Below are positions 34,000 through 47,200 of a DNA stretch of 64,000 nt, one piece after another (the first letter of the stretch is position 1; every line of letters starts with the position of its first letter). The DNA lies in assembly GCA_963662175.1 (NCBI GenBank), contig OY759227.1, positions 4,620,501 to 4,684,500 on the forward strand. Direction: 5' to 3'. This DNA is from Aradus depressus. Its lineage: Eukaryota > Arthropoda > Insecta > Hemiptera > Aradidae. A program made the translations under genes and the position numbers. The notes below the pieces were generated by a model that was not told the origin of the DNA, did no database searches, and worked only from the letters and a program-made list of their open reading frames with translations.

Positions 34000-36900
34000 A
34001 GCGTGATATTTTCATGAGGGACTTTCTGGAATTATTAGTGTATTTCCGATATACAAGTATACATCAAATTGCATTACTCCAGAATAAAAGAGAAAGGTGG
34101 TAAAGCTCATGGAACACTTATCGCCAGTAACGGCAGCCATTTCAAAATGTCAGTAAACCGAAATGTTGGTGAGTGCTGGTGTGTTCGATATCCTTATTTC
34201 GAACACAACTTGTAGATTTAGAGTGTTATTTTCTTGAAGGACTTTCTCGAATCTTTAATGTATTTCCGATCTACAAGTATACATGAAATTGCATTACTCC
34301 AGAATAAAAGACAAAGGTGGTAAAGCTCATGGAACACTCATCGCCAGTAACGGTAGCCATTTCAAAATATCAGTGAACCGAAAAGTTGGTGAGTGCTGGG
34401 GTGTTCGATATCCTTGTTTCGAACAAAACTTGTAGATTTAGAGTAATATTTTCTGGAGGGACTTTCTCGAATCTCTGATGTATTTCCAATCTACAAGTAT
34501 ACATCAAATTGCATTACTCCAGAATAAAAGACAAAGGTGGTAAAGCTCATGGAAGACTTATCACCAGGAACGGCAGCCATTTCACAATGTCAGTGAACCG
34601 AAATGTTGATGAGTGCTGTAGGATTTAATTCCCCTATTTCGCACGCAACTTGTTTTTAAAATAATATTATCTGTAGGGACTTTCACAAATTTTTCGTGTA
34701 TTTCCGACCTACAAGTATACATCAAAGTGCATTACTCCAGAATAAAAGACAAAGGTGGTGAGGCTCATGGAAGACTTATCACCAGTAACGGCAGCCATTT
34801 CACAATGTCAGTGAACCGAAATGTTAATGAGTGCTGTGGGCTTCCTATTTCGAACGCAACTTGTACATTTAGAGTGATATTTTCTGGAGGGACTTTCTGG
34901 AATTATTAGTGTATTTCCGATCTACAAGTATAGATCATATTGCATATCTATTGAAAAAAAGACAATGAGGTAAGGCTCATGGAACACGTATCGCCATTAA
35001 CGGCAGCCATTTCGAAATGTCAGTGAACCGAAATGTTGGTGAGTGCTGGGGTGTTCGATATCCTTATTTCGAACACAACTTGTAGATTTAGACTCATATT
35101 TTCTTGAGGGACATTCTCGAATCTTTAATGTATTTCCGATCTACAAGTATACGTCAAATTGCATTACTCCAGAATTAGAGACAAAGGAGGTAAAGCTCAT
35201 GGAACAATTATCGCCAGAAACGGCAGTCATTTCAAAATGTCAGTCAACCGAAATGTTGGTGAGTGCTGGGGTGTTCGATATCCTTATTTCGAACACAACT
35301 TGTAGATTTAGCGTGATATTTTCATGAGGGACTTTCTGGAATTATTAGTGTATTTCCGATATACAAGTATACATCAAATTGCATTACTCCAGAATAAAAG
35401 ACAAAGGTGGTAAAGCTCATGGAACACTCATCGCCAGTAATGGCAGTCATTTCAAAATGTCTGTCAACCGAAATGTATGTGAGTGCTGGGGTGTTCGATA
35501 TCCTTATTTCGAACACAACTTGTAGATTTAGAGTGATATTTTCTTGAGGGACTTTCTGGAATTATTAGTGTAGTTCCGATCTACAAGTATAGATCATATT
35601 GCATATCTATTGAAAAAAAGACAATGAGGTAAGGCTCATGGAACACTTATCGCCATTAACGGCAGCCATTTCGAAATGTCAGTGAACCGAAATGTTGCTG
35701 AGTGCTGGGGTGTTCGATATCCTTATTTCGAACACAACCTTAGATTTAGCGTGATATTTTCTTGAGGGACTTTCTCGAATCTTTAATGTATTTCCGATCT
35801 ACAAGTATACGTCAAATTGCATTACTCCAGAATTAGAGACAAAGGAGGTAAAGCTCATGGAATACTTATCGCCAGAAACGGCAGTCATTTCAAAATGTCA
35901 GTGAACCGAAATGTTGGTGAGTGCTGCGGTGTTCGATATTCTTATTTCGAACACAACTTGTAGATTTAGCGTGATATTTTCATGAGGGACTTTCTGGAAT
36001 TATTAGTGTATTTCCGATATACAAGTATACATCAAATTGCATTACTCCAGAATAAAAGAGAAAGGTGGTAAAGCTCATGGAAGACTTATCACCAGTAACG
36101 GCAGCCATTTCACAATGTCAGTGAACCGAAATGTTAATGAGTGCTGTGGGCTTCCTGTTTCGAACGCAACTTGTACATTTAGAGTGATATTTTCTGGAGG
36201 GACTTTCTGGAATTATTAGTGTATTTCCGATCTACAAGTATAGATCATATTGCATATCTATTGAAAAAAAGACAATGAGGTAAGGCTCATGGAACACTTA
36301 TCGCCATTAACGGCAGCCATTTCGAAATGTCAGTGAACCGAAATGTTGGTGAGTGCTGGGGTGTTCGATATCCTTATTTCGAACACAACTTGTAGATTTA
36401 GACTCATATTTTCTTGTGGGACTTTCTCGAATCTTTAATGTATTTCCGATCTACAAGTATACGTCAAATTGCATTACTCCAGAATTAGAGACAAAGGAGG
36501 TAAAGCTCATGGAACACTTATCGCCAGAAACGGCAGTCATTTCAAAATGTCAGTCAACCGAAATGTTGGTGAGTGCTGGGGAGTTCGATATCCTTATTTC
36601 GAACACAACTTGTAGATTTAGCGTGATATTTTCATGAGGGACTTTCTGGAATTATTAGTGTATTTCCGATATACAAGTATACATCAAATTGCATTACTCC
36701 AGAATAAAAGAGGAAGGTGGTAAAGCTCATGGAACACTTATCGCCAATAACGGCAGCCATTTCAAAATGTCAGTGAACCGAAATGTTGGTGAGTGCTGGT
36801 GTGTTCGATATCCTTATTTCGAACACAGCTTGTAGATTTAGAGTGTTATTTGCTTGAAGGACATTCTCGAATCTTTAATGTATTTCCGATGTACAAGTAT

Positions 36901-39900
36901 ACATGAAATTGCATTACTCCAGAATAAAAGACAAAGGTGGTAAAGCTCATGGAACACTCATCGCCAGTAGCGGCAGTCATTTCAAAATGTCAGTCAACCG
37001 AAATGTATGTGAGTGCTGGGGTGTTCGATATCCTTATTTCGAACACAACTTGTAGATTTAGAGTGATATTTTCTTGAGGGACTTTCTGGAATTATTAGTG
37101 TAGTTCCGATCTACAAGTATAGATCATATTGCATATCTATTGAAAAGAAGACAATAAGGTAAGGCTCATGGAACACTTATCGCCAGTAACGGCAGCCATT
37201 TCGAAATGTCAGTGAACCGAAATGTTGGTGAGTGCTGGGGTGTTCGATATCCTTATTTCGAACACAACCTTAGATTTAGCGTGATATTTTCTTGAGGGAC
37301 TTTCTCGAATCTTTAATGTATTTCCGATCTACAAGTATACGTCAAATTGCATTACTCCAGAATTAGAGACAAAGGAGGTAAAGCTCATGGAACACTTATC
37401 GCCAGAAACGGCAGTCATTTCAAAATGTCAGTCAACCGAAATGTTGGTGAGTGCTGGGGTGTTCGATATCCTTATTTCGAACACAACTTGTGGATTTAGC
37501 GTGATATTTTCATGAGGGACTTTCTGGAATTATTAGTGTATTTCCGATATACAAGTATACATCAAATTGCATTACTCCAGAATAAAAGAGAAAAGTGGTA
37601 AAGCTCATGGAACACTTATCGCCAGTAACGGCAGCCATTTCAAAATGTCAGTGAACCGAAATGTTGGTGAGTGCTGGTGTGTTCGATATCCTTATTTCGA
37701 ACACAACTTGTAGATTTAGAGTGTTATTTTCTTGAAGGACATTCTCGAATCTTTAATGTATTTCCGATCTACAAGTATACATAAAATTGCATTACTCCAG
37801 AATAAAAGACAAAGGTGGTAAAGCTCATGGAACACTCATCGCCAGTAACGGCCGTCATTTCAAAATGTCAGTCAACCGAAATGTATGTGAGTGCTGGGGT
37901 GTCCGATATCTTTATTTCGAACACAACTTGTAGATTTAGAGTGATATTTTCTTGAGGGACTTTCTGGAATTATTAGTGTAGTTCCGATCTACAAGTATAG
38001 ATCATATTGCATATCTATTGAAAAAAAGACAATGAGGTAAGGCTCATGGAACACTTATCGCCAGTAACGGCAGCCATTTCGAAATGTCAGTGAACCGAAA
38101 TGTTGGTGAGTGCTGGTGTGTTCGATATCCTTATTTCGAACACAACTTGTAGATTTAGCGTGATATTTTCATGAGGGACTTTCTGGAATTATTAGTGTAT
38201 TTCCGATATACAAGTATACATCAAATTGCATTACTCCAGAATAAAAGAGAAAGGTGGTAAAGCTCATGGAACACTTATCGCCAGTAACGGCAGCCATTTC
38301 AAAATGTCAGTAAACCGAAATGTTGGTGAGTGCTGGTGTGTTCGATATCCTTATTTCGAACACAACTTGTAGATTTAGAGTGTTATTTTCTTGAAGGACT
38401 TTCTCGAATCTTTAATGTATTTCCGATCTACAAGTATACATGAAATTGCATTACTCCAGAATAAAAGACAAAGGTGGTAAAGCTCATGGAACACTCATCG
38501 CCAGTAACGGTAGCCATTTCAAAATATCAGTGAACCGTAAAGTTGGTGAGTGCTGGGGTGTTCGATATCCTTGTTTCGAACAAAACTTGTAGATTTAGAG
38601 TAATATTTTCTGGAGGGACTTTCTCGAATCTCTGATGTATTTCCAATCTACAAGTATACATCAAATTGCATTACTCCAGAATAAAAGACAAAGGTGGTAA
38701 AGCTCATGGAAGACTTATCACCAGGAACGGCAGCCATTTCACAATGTCAGTGAACCGAAATGTTGATGAGTGCTGTAGGATTTAATTCCCCTATTTCGCA
38801 CGCAACTTGTTTTTAAAATAATATTATCTGTAGGGACTTTCACAAATTTTTCGTGTATTTCCGACCTACAAGTATACATCAAAGTGCATTACTCCAGAAT
38901 AAAAGACAAAGGTGGTGAGGCTCATGGAAGACTTATCACCAGTAACGGCAGCCATTTCACAATGTCAGTGAACCGAAATGTTAATGAGTGCTGTGAGCTT
39001 CCTATTTCGAACGCAACTTGTACATTTAGAGTGATATTTTCTGGAGGGACTTTCTGGAATTATTAGTGTATTTCCGATCTACAAGTATAGATCATATTGC
39101 ATATCTATTGAAAAAAAGACAATGAGGTAAGGCTCATGGAACACGTATCGCCATTAACGGCAGCCATTTCGAAATGTCAGTGAACCGAAATGTTGGTGAG
39201 TGCTGGGGTGTTCGATATCCTTATTTCGAACACAACTTGTAGATTTAGACTCATATTTTCTTGAGGGACTTTCTCGAATCTTTAATGTATTTCCGATCTA
39301 CAAGTATACGTCAAATTGCATTACTCCAGAATTAGAGACAAAGGAGGTAAAGCTCATGGAACACTTATCGCCAGAAACGGCAGTCATTTCAAAATGTCAG
39401 TCAACCGAAATGTTGGTGAGTGCTGGGGTGTTCGATATCCTTATTTCGAACACAACTTGTAGATTTAGCGTGATATTTTCATGAGGGACTTTCTGGAATT
39501 ATTAGTGTATTTCCGATATACAAGTATACATCAAATTGCATTACTCCAGAATAAAAGACAAAGGTGGTAAAGCTCATGGAACACTCATCGCCAGTAATGG
39601 CAGTCATTTCAAAATGTCTGTCAACCGAAATGTATGTGAGTGCTGGGGTGTTCGATATCCTTATTTCGAACACAACTTGTAGATTTAGAGTGATATTTTC
39701 TTGAGGGACTTTCTGGAATTATTAGTGTAGTTCCGATCTACAAGTATAGATCATATTGCATATCTATTGAAAAAAAGACAGTGAGTTAAGGCTCATGGAA
39801 CACTTATCGCCAGTAACGGCAGCCATTTCGAAATGTCAGTGAACCGAAATGTTGGTGAGTGCTGGGGTGTTCGATATCCTTATTTCGAACACAACCTTAG

Positions 39901-40787
39901 ATTTAGCGTGATATTTTCTTGAGGGACTTTCTCGAATCTTTAATGTATTTCCGATCTACAAGTATACGTCAAATTGCATTACTCCAGAATTAGAGACAAA
40001 GGAGGTAAAGCTCATGGAACACTTATCGCTAGTAACGGTAGCCATTTCAAAATATCAGTGAACCGAAAAGTTGGTGAGTGCTGGGGTGTTCGATATCCTT
40101 GTTTCGAACAAAACTTGTAGATTTAGAGTAATATTTTCTGGAGGGACTTTCTCGAATCTCTGATGTATTTCCAATCTACAAGTATACATCAAATTGCATT
40201 ACTCCAGAATAAAAGACAAAGGTGGTAAAGCTCATGGAACACTCATCGCCAGTAACGGCAGTCATTTCAAAATGTCAGTCAACCGAAATGTTGGTGAGTG
40301 CTGGGGTGTTCGATATCCTTATTTCGAACACAACTTGTAGATTTAGACTCAAATTTTCTTGGGGGACTTTCTGGAATTATTAGTGTATTTCCGATCTACA
40401 AGTATAGATCATATTGCATATCTCCTGAATAAAAGACAATGAGGTAAAGCTCATGGAACACTTATCGCCAGTAACGACAGCCATTTCAAAATGTCAGTGA
40501 ACCGAAATGTTGGTGAGTGCTGCGGTGTTCGATATTCTTATTTCGAACACAACTTGTAGATTTAGCGTGATATTTTCATGAGGGGTTTTCTGGAATTATT
40601 AGTGTATTTCCGATATACAAGTATACATCAAATTGCATTACTCCAGAATAATAGAGAAAGGTGGTAAAGCTCATGGAAGACTTATCACCAGTAACGGCAG
40701 CCATTTCACAATGTCAGTGAACCGAAATGTTAATGAGTGCTGTGGGCTTCCTATTTCGAACGCAACTTGTACATTTAGAGTGATATT
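34000..40787 (+). repeat. 6.8-kb block, copy 2 (offset 18,157 bp)
   Basis: This is the partner of 15,843-22,630. It begins in a hybrid B monomer, where the unit after gacaataagg (33,871) continues as the gcgtgatattttcatg form instead of the aaccttag form expected from its left neighbours. Its right part was later included in the 3,059-bp tandem duplication. It keeps the rarer variants cctgtttcg (36,155), cgctagtaacgg (40,027) and aataatagag (40,648) that tie it to copy 1. Confidence 0.92.
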
Positions 40788-43700
40788 TTCTGGAGGGACT
40801 TTCTGGAATTATTAGTGTATTTCCGATCTACAAGTATAGATCATATTGCATATCTATTGAAAAAAAGACAATGAGGTAAGGCTCATGGAACACTTATCGC
40901 CATTAACGGCAGCCATTTCGAAATGTCAGTGAACCGAAATGTTGGTGAGTGCTGGGGTGTTCGATATCCTTATTTCGAACAAAACTTGTAGATTTAGACT
41001 CATATTTTCTTGTGGGACTTTCTCGAATCTTTAATGTATTTCCGATCTACAAGTATACGTCAAATTGCATTACTCCAGAATTAGAGACAAAGGAGGTAAA
41101 GCTCATGGAACACTTATCGCCAGAAACGGCAGTCATTTCAAAATGTCAGTCAACCGAAATGTTGGTGAGTGCTGGTGTGTTCGATATCCTTATTTCGAAC
41201 ACAACTTGTAGATTTAGCGTGATATTTTCATGAGGGACTTTCTGGAATTATTAGTGTATTTCCGATATACAAGTATACATCAAATTGCATTACTCCAGAA
41301 TAAAAGAGAAAGGTGGTAAAGCTCATGGAACACTTATCGCCAGTAACGGCAGCCATTTCAAAATGTCAGTAAACCGAAATGTTGGTGAGTGCTGGTGTGT
41401 TCGATATCCTTATTTCGAACACAACTTGTAGATTTAGAGTGTTATTTTCTTGAAGGACTTTCTCGAATCTTTAATGTATTTCCGATCTACAAGTATACAT
41501 GAAATTGCATTACTCCAGAATAAAAGACAAAGGTGGTAAAGCTCATGGAACACTCATCGCCAGTAACGGTAGCCATTTCAAAATATCAGTGAACCGTAAA
41601 GTTGGTGAGTGCTGGGGTGTTCGATATCCTTGTTTCGAACAAAACTTGTAGATTTAGAGTAATATTTTCTGGAGGGACTTTCTCGAATCTCTGATGTATT
41701 TCCAATCTACAAGTATACATCAAATTGCATTACTCCAGAATAAAAGACAAAGGTGGTAAAGCTCATGGAAGACTTATCACCAGGAACGGCAGCCATTTCA
41801 CAATGTCAGTGAACCGAAATGTTGATGAGTGCTGTAGGATTTAATTCCCCTATTTCGCACGCAACTTGTTTTTAAAATAATATTATCTGTAGGGACTTTC
41901 ACAAATTTTTCGTGTATTTCCGACCTACAAGTATACATCAAAGTGCATTACTCCAGAATAAAAGACAAAGGTGGTGAGGCTCATGGAAGACTTATCACCA
42001 GTAACGGCAGCCATTTCACAATGTCAGTGAACCGAAATGTTAATGAGTGCTGTGAGCTTCCTATTTCGAACGCAACTTGTACATTTAGAGTGATATTTTC
42101 TGGAGGGACTTTCTGGAATTATTAGTGTATTTCCGATCTACAAGTATAGATCATATTGCATATCTATTGAAAAAAAGACAATGAGGTAAGGCTCATGGAA
42201 CACGTATCGCCATTAACGGCAGCCATTTCGAAATGTCAGTGAACCGAAATGTTGGTGAGTGCTGGGGTGTTCGATATCCTTATTTCGAACACAACTTGTA
42301 GATTTAGACTCATATTTTCTTGAGGGACTTTCTCGAATCTTTAATGTATTTCCGATCTACAAGTATACGTCAAATTGCATTACTCCAGAATTAGAGACAA
42401 AGGAGGTAAAGCTCATGGAACACTTATCGCCAGAAACGGCAGTCATTTCAAAATGTCAGTCAACCGAAATGTTGGTGAGTGCTGGGGTGTTCGATATCCT
42501 TATTTCGAACACAACTTGTAGATTTAGCGTGATATTTTCATGAGGGACTTTCTGGAATTATTAGTGTATTTCCGATATACAAGTATACATCAAATTGCAT
42601 TACTCCAGAATAAAAGACAAAGGTGGTAAAGCTCATGGAACACTCATCGCCAGTAATGGCAGTCATTTCAAAATGTCTGTCAACCGAAATGTATGTGAGT
42701 GCTGGGGTGTTCGATATCCTTATTTCGAACACAACTTGTAGATTTAGAGTGATATTTTCTTGAGGGACTTTCTGGAATTATTAGTGTAGTTCCGATCTAC
42801 AAGTATAGATCATATTGCATATCTATTGAAAAAAAGACAGTGAGTTAAGGCTCATGGAACACTTATCGCCAGTAACGGCAGCCATTTCGAAATGTCAGTG
42901 AACCGAAATGTTGGTGAGTGCTGGGGTGTTCGATATCCTTATTTCGAACACAACCTTAGATTTAGCGTGATATTTTCTTGAGGGACTTTCTCGAATCTTT
43001 AATGTATTTCCGATCTACAAGTATACGTCAAATTGCATTACTCCAGAATTAGAGACAAAGGAGGTAAAGCTCATGGAACACTTATCGCTAGTAACGGTAG
43101 CCATTTCAAAATATCAGTGAACCGAAAAGTTGGTGAGTGCTGGGGTGTTCGATATCCTTGTTTCGAACAAAACTTGTAGATTTAGAGTAATATTTTCTGG
43201 AGGGACTTTCTCGAATCTCTGATGTATTTCCAATCTACAAGTATACATCAAATTGCATTACTCCAGAATAAAAGACAAAGGTGGTAAAGCTCATGGAACA
43301 CTCATCGCCAGTAACGGCAGTCATTTCAAAATGTCAGTCAACCGAAATGTTGGTGAGTGCTGGGGTGTTCGATATCCTTATTTCGAACACAACTTGTAGA
43401 TTTAGACTCAAATTTTCTTGGGGGACTTTCTGGAATTATTAGTGTATTTCCGATCTACAAGTATAGATCATATTGCATATCTCCTGAATAAAAGACAATG
43501 AGGTAAAGCTCATGGAACACTTATCGCCAGTAACGACAGCCATTTCAAAATGTCAGTGAACCGAAATGTTGGTGAGTGCTGCGGTGTTCGATATTCTTAT
43601 TTCGAACACAACTTGTAGATTTAGCGTGATATTTTCATGAGGGGTTTTCTGGAATTATTAGTGTATTTCCGATATACAAGTATACATCAAATTGCATTAC

Positions 43701-44207
43701 TCCAGAATAATAGAGAAAGGTGGTAAAGCTCATGGAAGACTTATCACCAGTAACGGCAGCCATTTCACAATGTCAGTGAACCGAAATGTTAATGAGTGCT
43801 GTGGGCTTCCTATTTCGAACGCAACTTGTACATTTAGAGTGATATTTTCTGGAGGGACTTTCTGGAATTATTAGTGTATTTCCGATCTACAAGTATAGAT
43901 CATATTGCATATCTATTGAAAAAAAGACAATGAGGTAAGGCTCATGGAACACTTATCGCCATTAACGGCAGCCATTTCGAAATGTCAGTGAACCGAAATG
44001 TTGGTGAGTGCTGGGGTGTTCGATATCCTTATTTCGAACAAAACTTGTAGATTTAGACTCATATTTTCTTGTGGGACTTTCTCGAATCTTTAATGTATTT
44101 CCGATCTACAAGTATACGTCAAATTGCATTACTCCAGAATTAGAGACAAAGGAGGTAAAGCTCATGGAACACTTATCGCCAGAAACGGCAGTCATTTCAA
44201 AATGTCA
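38090..44207 (+). repeat. 3,059-bp tandem duplication (14 monomers)
   Basis: Copy 1 runs from about 38,090 to 41,148 and copy 2 from about 41,149 to 44,207. Paired positions are 38,884/41,943, 39,200/42,259, 39,479/42,538, 40,633/43,692 and 40,949/44,008. Both copies carry cgctagtaacgg, actcaaattttcttgg, aataatagag and ttcgaacaaaacttg in the B unit. Copies appear nearly identical. The same 3,059-bp distance separates two T units at 13,393 and 16,452, where it is the sum of 1,310 and 1,749. Confidence 0.9.
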
Positions 44208-47200
44208 GTCAACCGAAATGTTGGTGAGTGCTGGTGTGTTCGATATCCTTATTTCGAACACAACTTGTAGATTTAGCGTGATATTTTCATGAGGGACTTT
44301 CTGGAATTATTAGTGTATTTCCGATATACAAGTATACATCAAATTGCATTACTCCAGAATAAAAGAGAAAGGTGGTAAAGCTCATGGAACACTTATCGCC
44401 AGTAACGGCAGCCATTTCAAAATGTCAGTGAACCGAAATGTTGGTGAGTGCTGGTGTGTTTGATATCCTTATTTCGAACACAACTTGTAGATTTAGAGTG
44501 TTATTTTCTTGAAGGACATTCTCGAATCTTTAATGAATTTCCGATCTACAAGTATACATGAAATTGCATTACTCCAGAATAAAAGACAAAGGTGGTAAAG
44601 CTCATGGAACACTCATCGCCAGTAACGGCAGTCATTTATAACGGTCAGTCAACCGAAATGTATGTGAGTGCTGGGGTGTTCGATATCTTTATTTCGAACA
44701 CAACTTGTAGATTTAGAGTGATATTTTCTTGAGGGACTTTCTGGAATTATTAGTGTAGTTCCGATCTACAAGTATAGATCATATTGCATATCTATTGAAA
44801 AGAAGACAATGAGGTAAGGCTCATGGAACACTTATCGCCAGTAACGGCAGCCATTTCGAAATGTCAGTGAACCGAAATGTTGGTGAGTGCTGGGGTGTTC
44901 GATATCCTTATTTCGAACACAACCTTAGATTTAGCGTGATATTTTCTTGAGGGACTTTCTCGAATCTTTAATGTATTTCCGATCTACAAGTATACGTCAA
45001 ATTGCATTACTCCGGAATTAGAGACAAAGGAGGTAAAGCTCATGGAACACTTATCGCCAGAAACGGCAGTCATTTCAAAATGTCAGTGAACCGAAATGTT
45101 GGTGAGTGCTGCGGTGTTCGATATTCTTATTTCGAAAACAACTTGTAGATTTAGCGTGATATTTTCATGAGGGACTTTCTGGAATTATTAGTGTATTTCC
45201 GATACACAAGTATACATCAAATTGCATTACTCCAGAATAAAAGAGAAAGGTGGTAAAGCTCATGGAAGACTTATCACCAGTAACGGCAGCCATTTCACAA
45301 TGTCAGTGAACCGAAATGTTAATGAGTGCTGTGGGCTTCCTATTTCGAACGCAACTTGTACATTTAGAGTGATATTTTCTGGAGGGACTTTCTGGAATTA
45401 TTAGTGTATTTCCGATCTACAAGTATAGATCATATTGCATATTTATTGAAAAAAAGACAATGAGGTAAGGCTCATGGAACACTTATCGCCATTAACGGCA
45501 GCCATTTCGAAATGTCAGTGAACCGAAATGTTGGTGAGTGCTGGGGTGTTCGATATCCTTATTTCGAACACAACTTGTAGATTTAGAGTGATATTTTCTT
45601 GAGGGACTTTCTGGAATTATTAGTGTAGTTCCGATCTACAAGTATACGTCAAATTGCATTACTCCAGAATTAGAGACAAAGGAGGTAAAGCTCATGGAAC
45701 ACTCATCGCCAGTAACGGCAGTCATTTCAAAATGTCAGTCAACCGAAATGTTGGTGAGTGCTGGGGTGTTCGATATCCTTATTTCGAACACAACTTGTAG
45801 ATTTAGACTCAAATTTTCTTGGGGGACTTTCTGGAATTATTAGTGTATTTCCGATCTACAAGTATAGATCATATTGCATATCTCCTGAATAAAAGACAAT
45901 GAGGTAAAGCTCATGGAACACTTATCGCCAGTAACGACAGCCATTTCAAAATGTCAGTGAACCGAAATGTTGGTGAGTGCTGCGGTGTTCGATATTCTTA
46001 TTTCGAACACAACTTGTAGATTTAGCGTGATATTTTCATGAGGGGTTTTCTGGAATTATTAGTGTATTTCCGATATACAAGTATACATCAAATTGCATTA
46101 CTCCAGAATAATAGAGAAAGGTGGTAAAGCTCATGGAAGACTTATCACCAGTAACGGCAGCCATTTCACAATGTCAGTGAACCGAAATGTTAATGAGTGC
46201 TGTGGGCTTCCTATTTCGAACGCAACTTGTACATTTAGAGTGATATTTTCTGGAGGGACTTTCTGGAATTATTAGTGTATTTCCGATCTACAAGTATAGA
46301 TCATATTGCATATCTATTGAAAAAAAGACAATGAGGTAAGGCTCATGGAACACTTATCGCCATTAACGGCAGCCATTTCGAAATGTCAGTGAACCGAAAT
46401 GTTGGTGAGTGCTGGGGTGTTCGATATCCTTATTTCGAACAAAACTTGTAGATTTAGACTCATATTTTCTTGTGGGACTTTCTCGAATCTTTAATGTATT
46501 TCCGATCTACAAGTATACGTCAAATTGCATTACTCCAGAATTAGAGACAAAGGAGGTAAAGCTCATGGAACACTTATCGCCAGAAACGGCAGTCATTTCA
46601 AAATGTCAGTCAACCGAAATGTTGGTGAGTGCTGGTGTGTTCGATATCCTTATTTCGAACACAACTTGTAGATTTAGCGTGATATTTTCATGAGGGACTT
46701 TCTGGAATTATTAGTGTATTTCCGATATACAAGTATACATCAAATTGCATTACTCCAGAATAAAAGAGAAAGGTGGTAAAGCTCATGGAACACTTATCGC
46801 CAGTAACGGCAGCCATTTCAAAATGTCAGTGAACCGAAATGTTGGTGAGTGCTGGTGTGTTTGATATCCTTATTTCGAACACAACTTGTAGATTTAGAGT
46901 GTTATTTTCTTGAAGGACATTCTCGAATCTTTAATGTATTTCCGATCTACAAGTATACATGAAATTGCATTACTCCAGAATAAAAGACAAAGGTGGTAAA
47001 GCTCATGGAACACTCATCGCCAGTAACGGCAGTCATTTATAACGGTCAGTCAACCGAAATGTATGTGAGTGCTGGGGTGTTCGATATCTTTATTTCGAAC
47101 ACAACTTGTAGATTTAGAGTGATATTTTCTTGAGGGACTTTCTGGAATTATTAGTGTAGTTCCGATCTACAAGTATAGATCATATTGCATATCTATTGAA

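Noticed and set aside
15843..40787. Assembly artefact as the sole reason for the large duplications
   Set aside because: Copies carry private base changes and different neighbours, and junctions fall in shared monomer segments. Artefact remains possible for individual blocks and needs read-level proof, but it does not explain the whole pattern.
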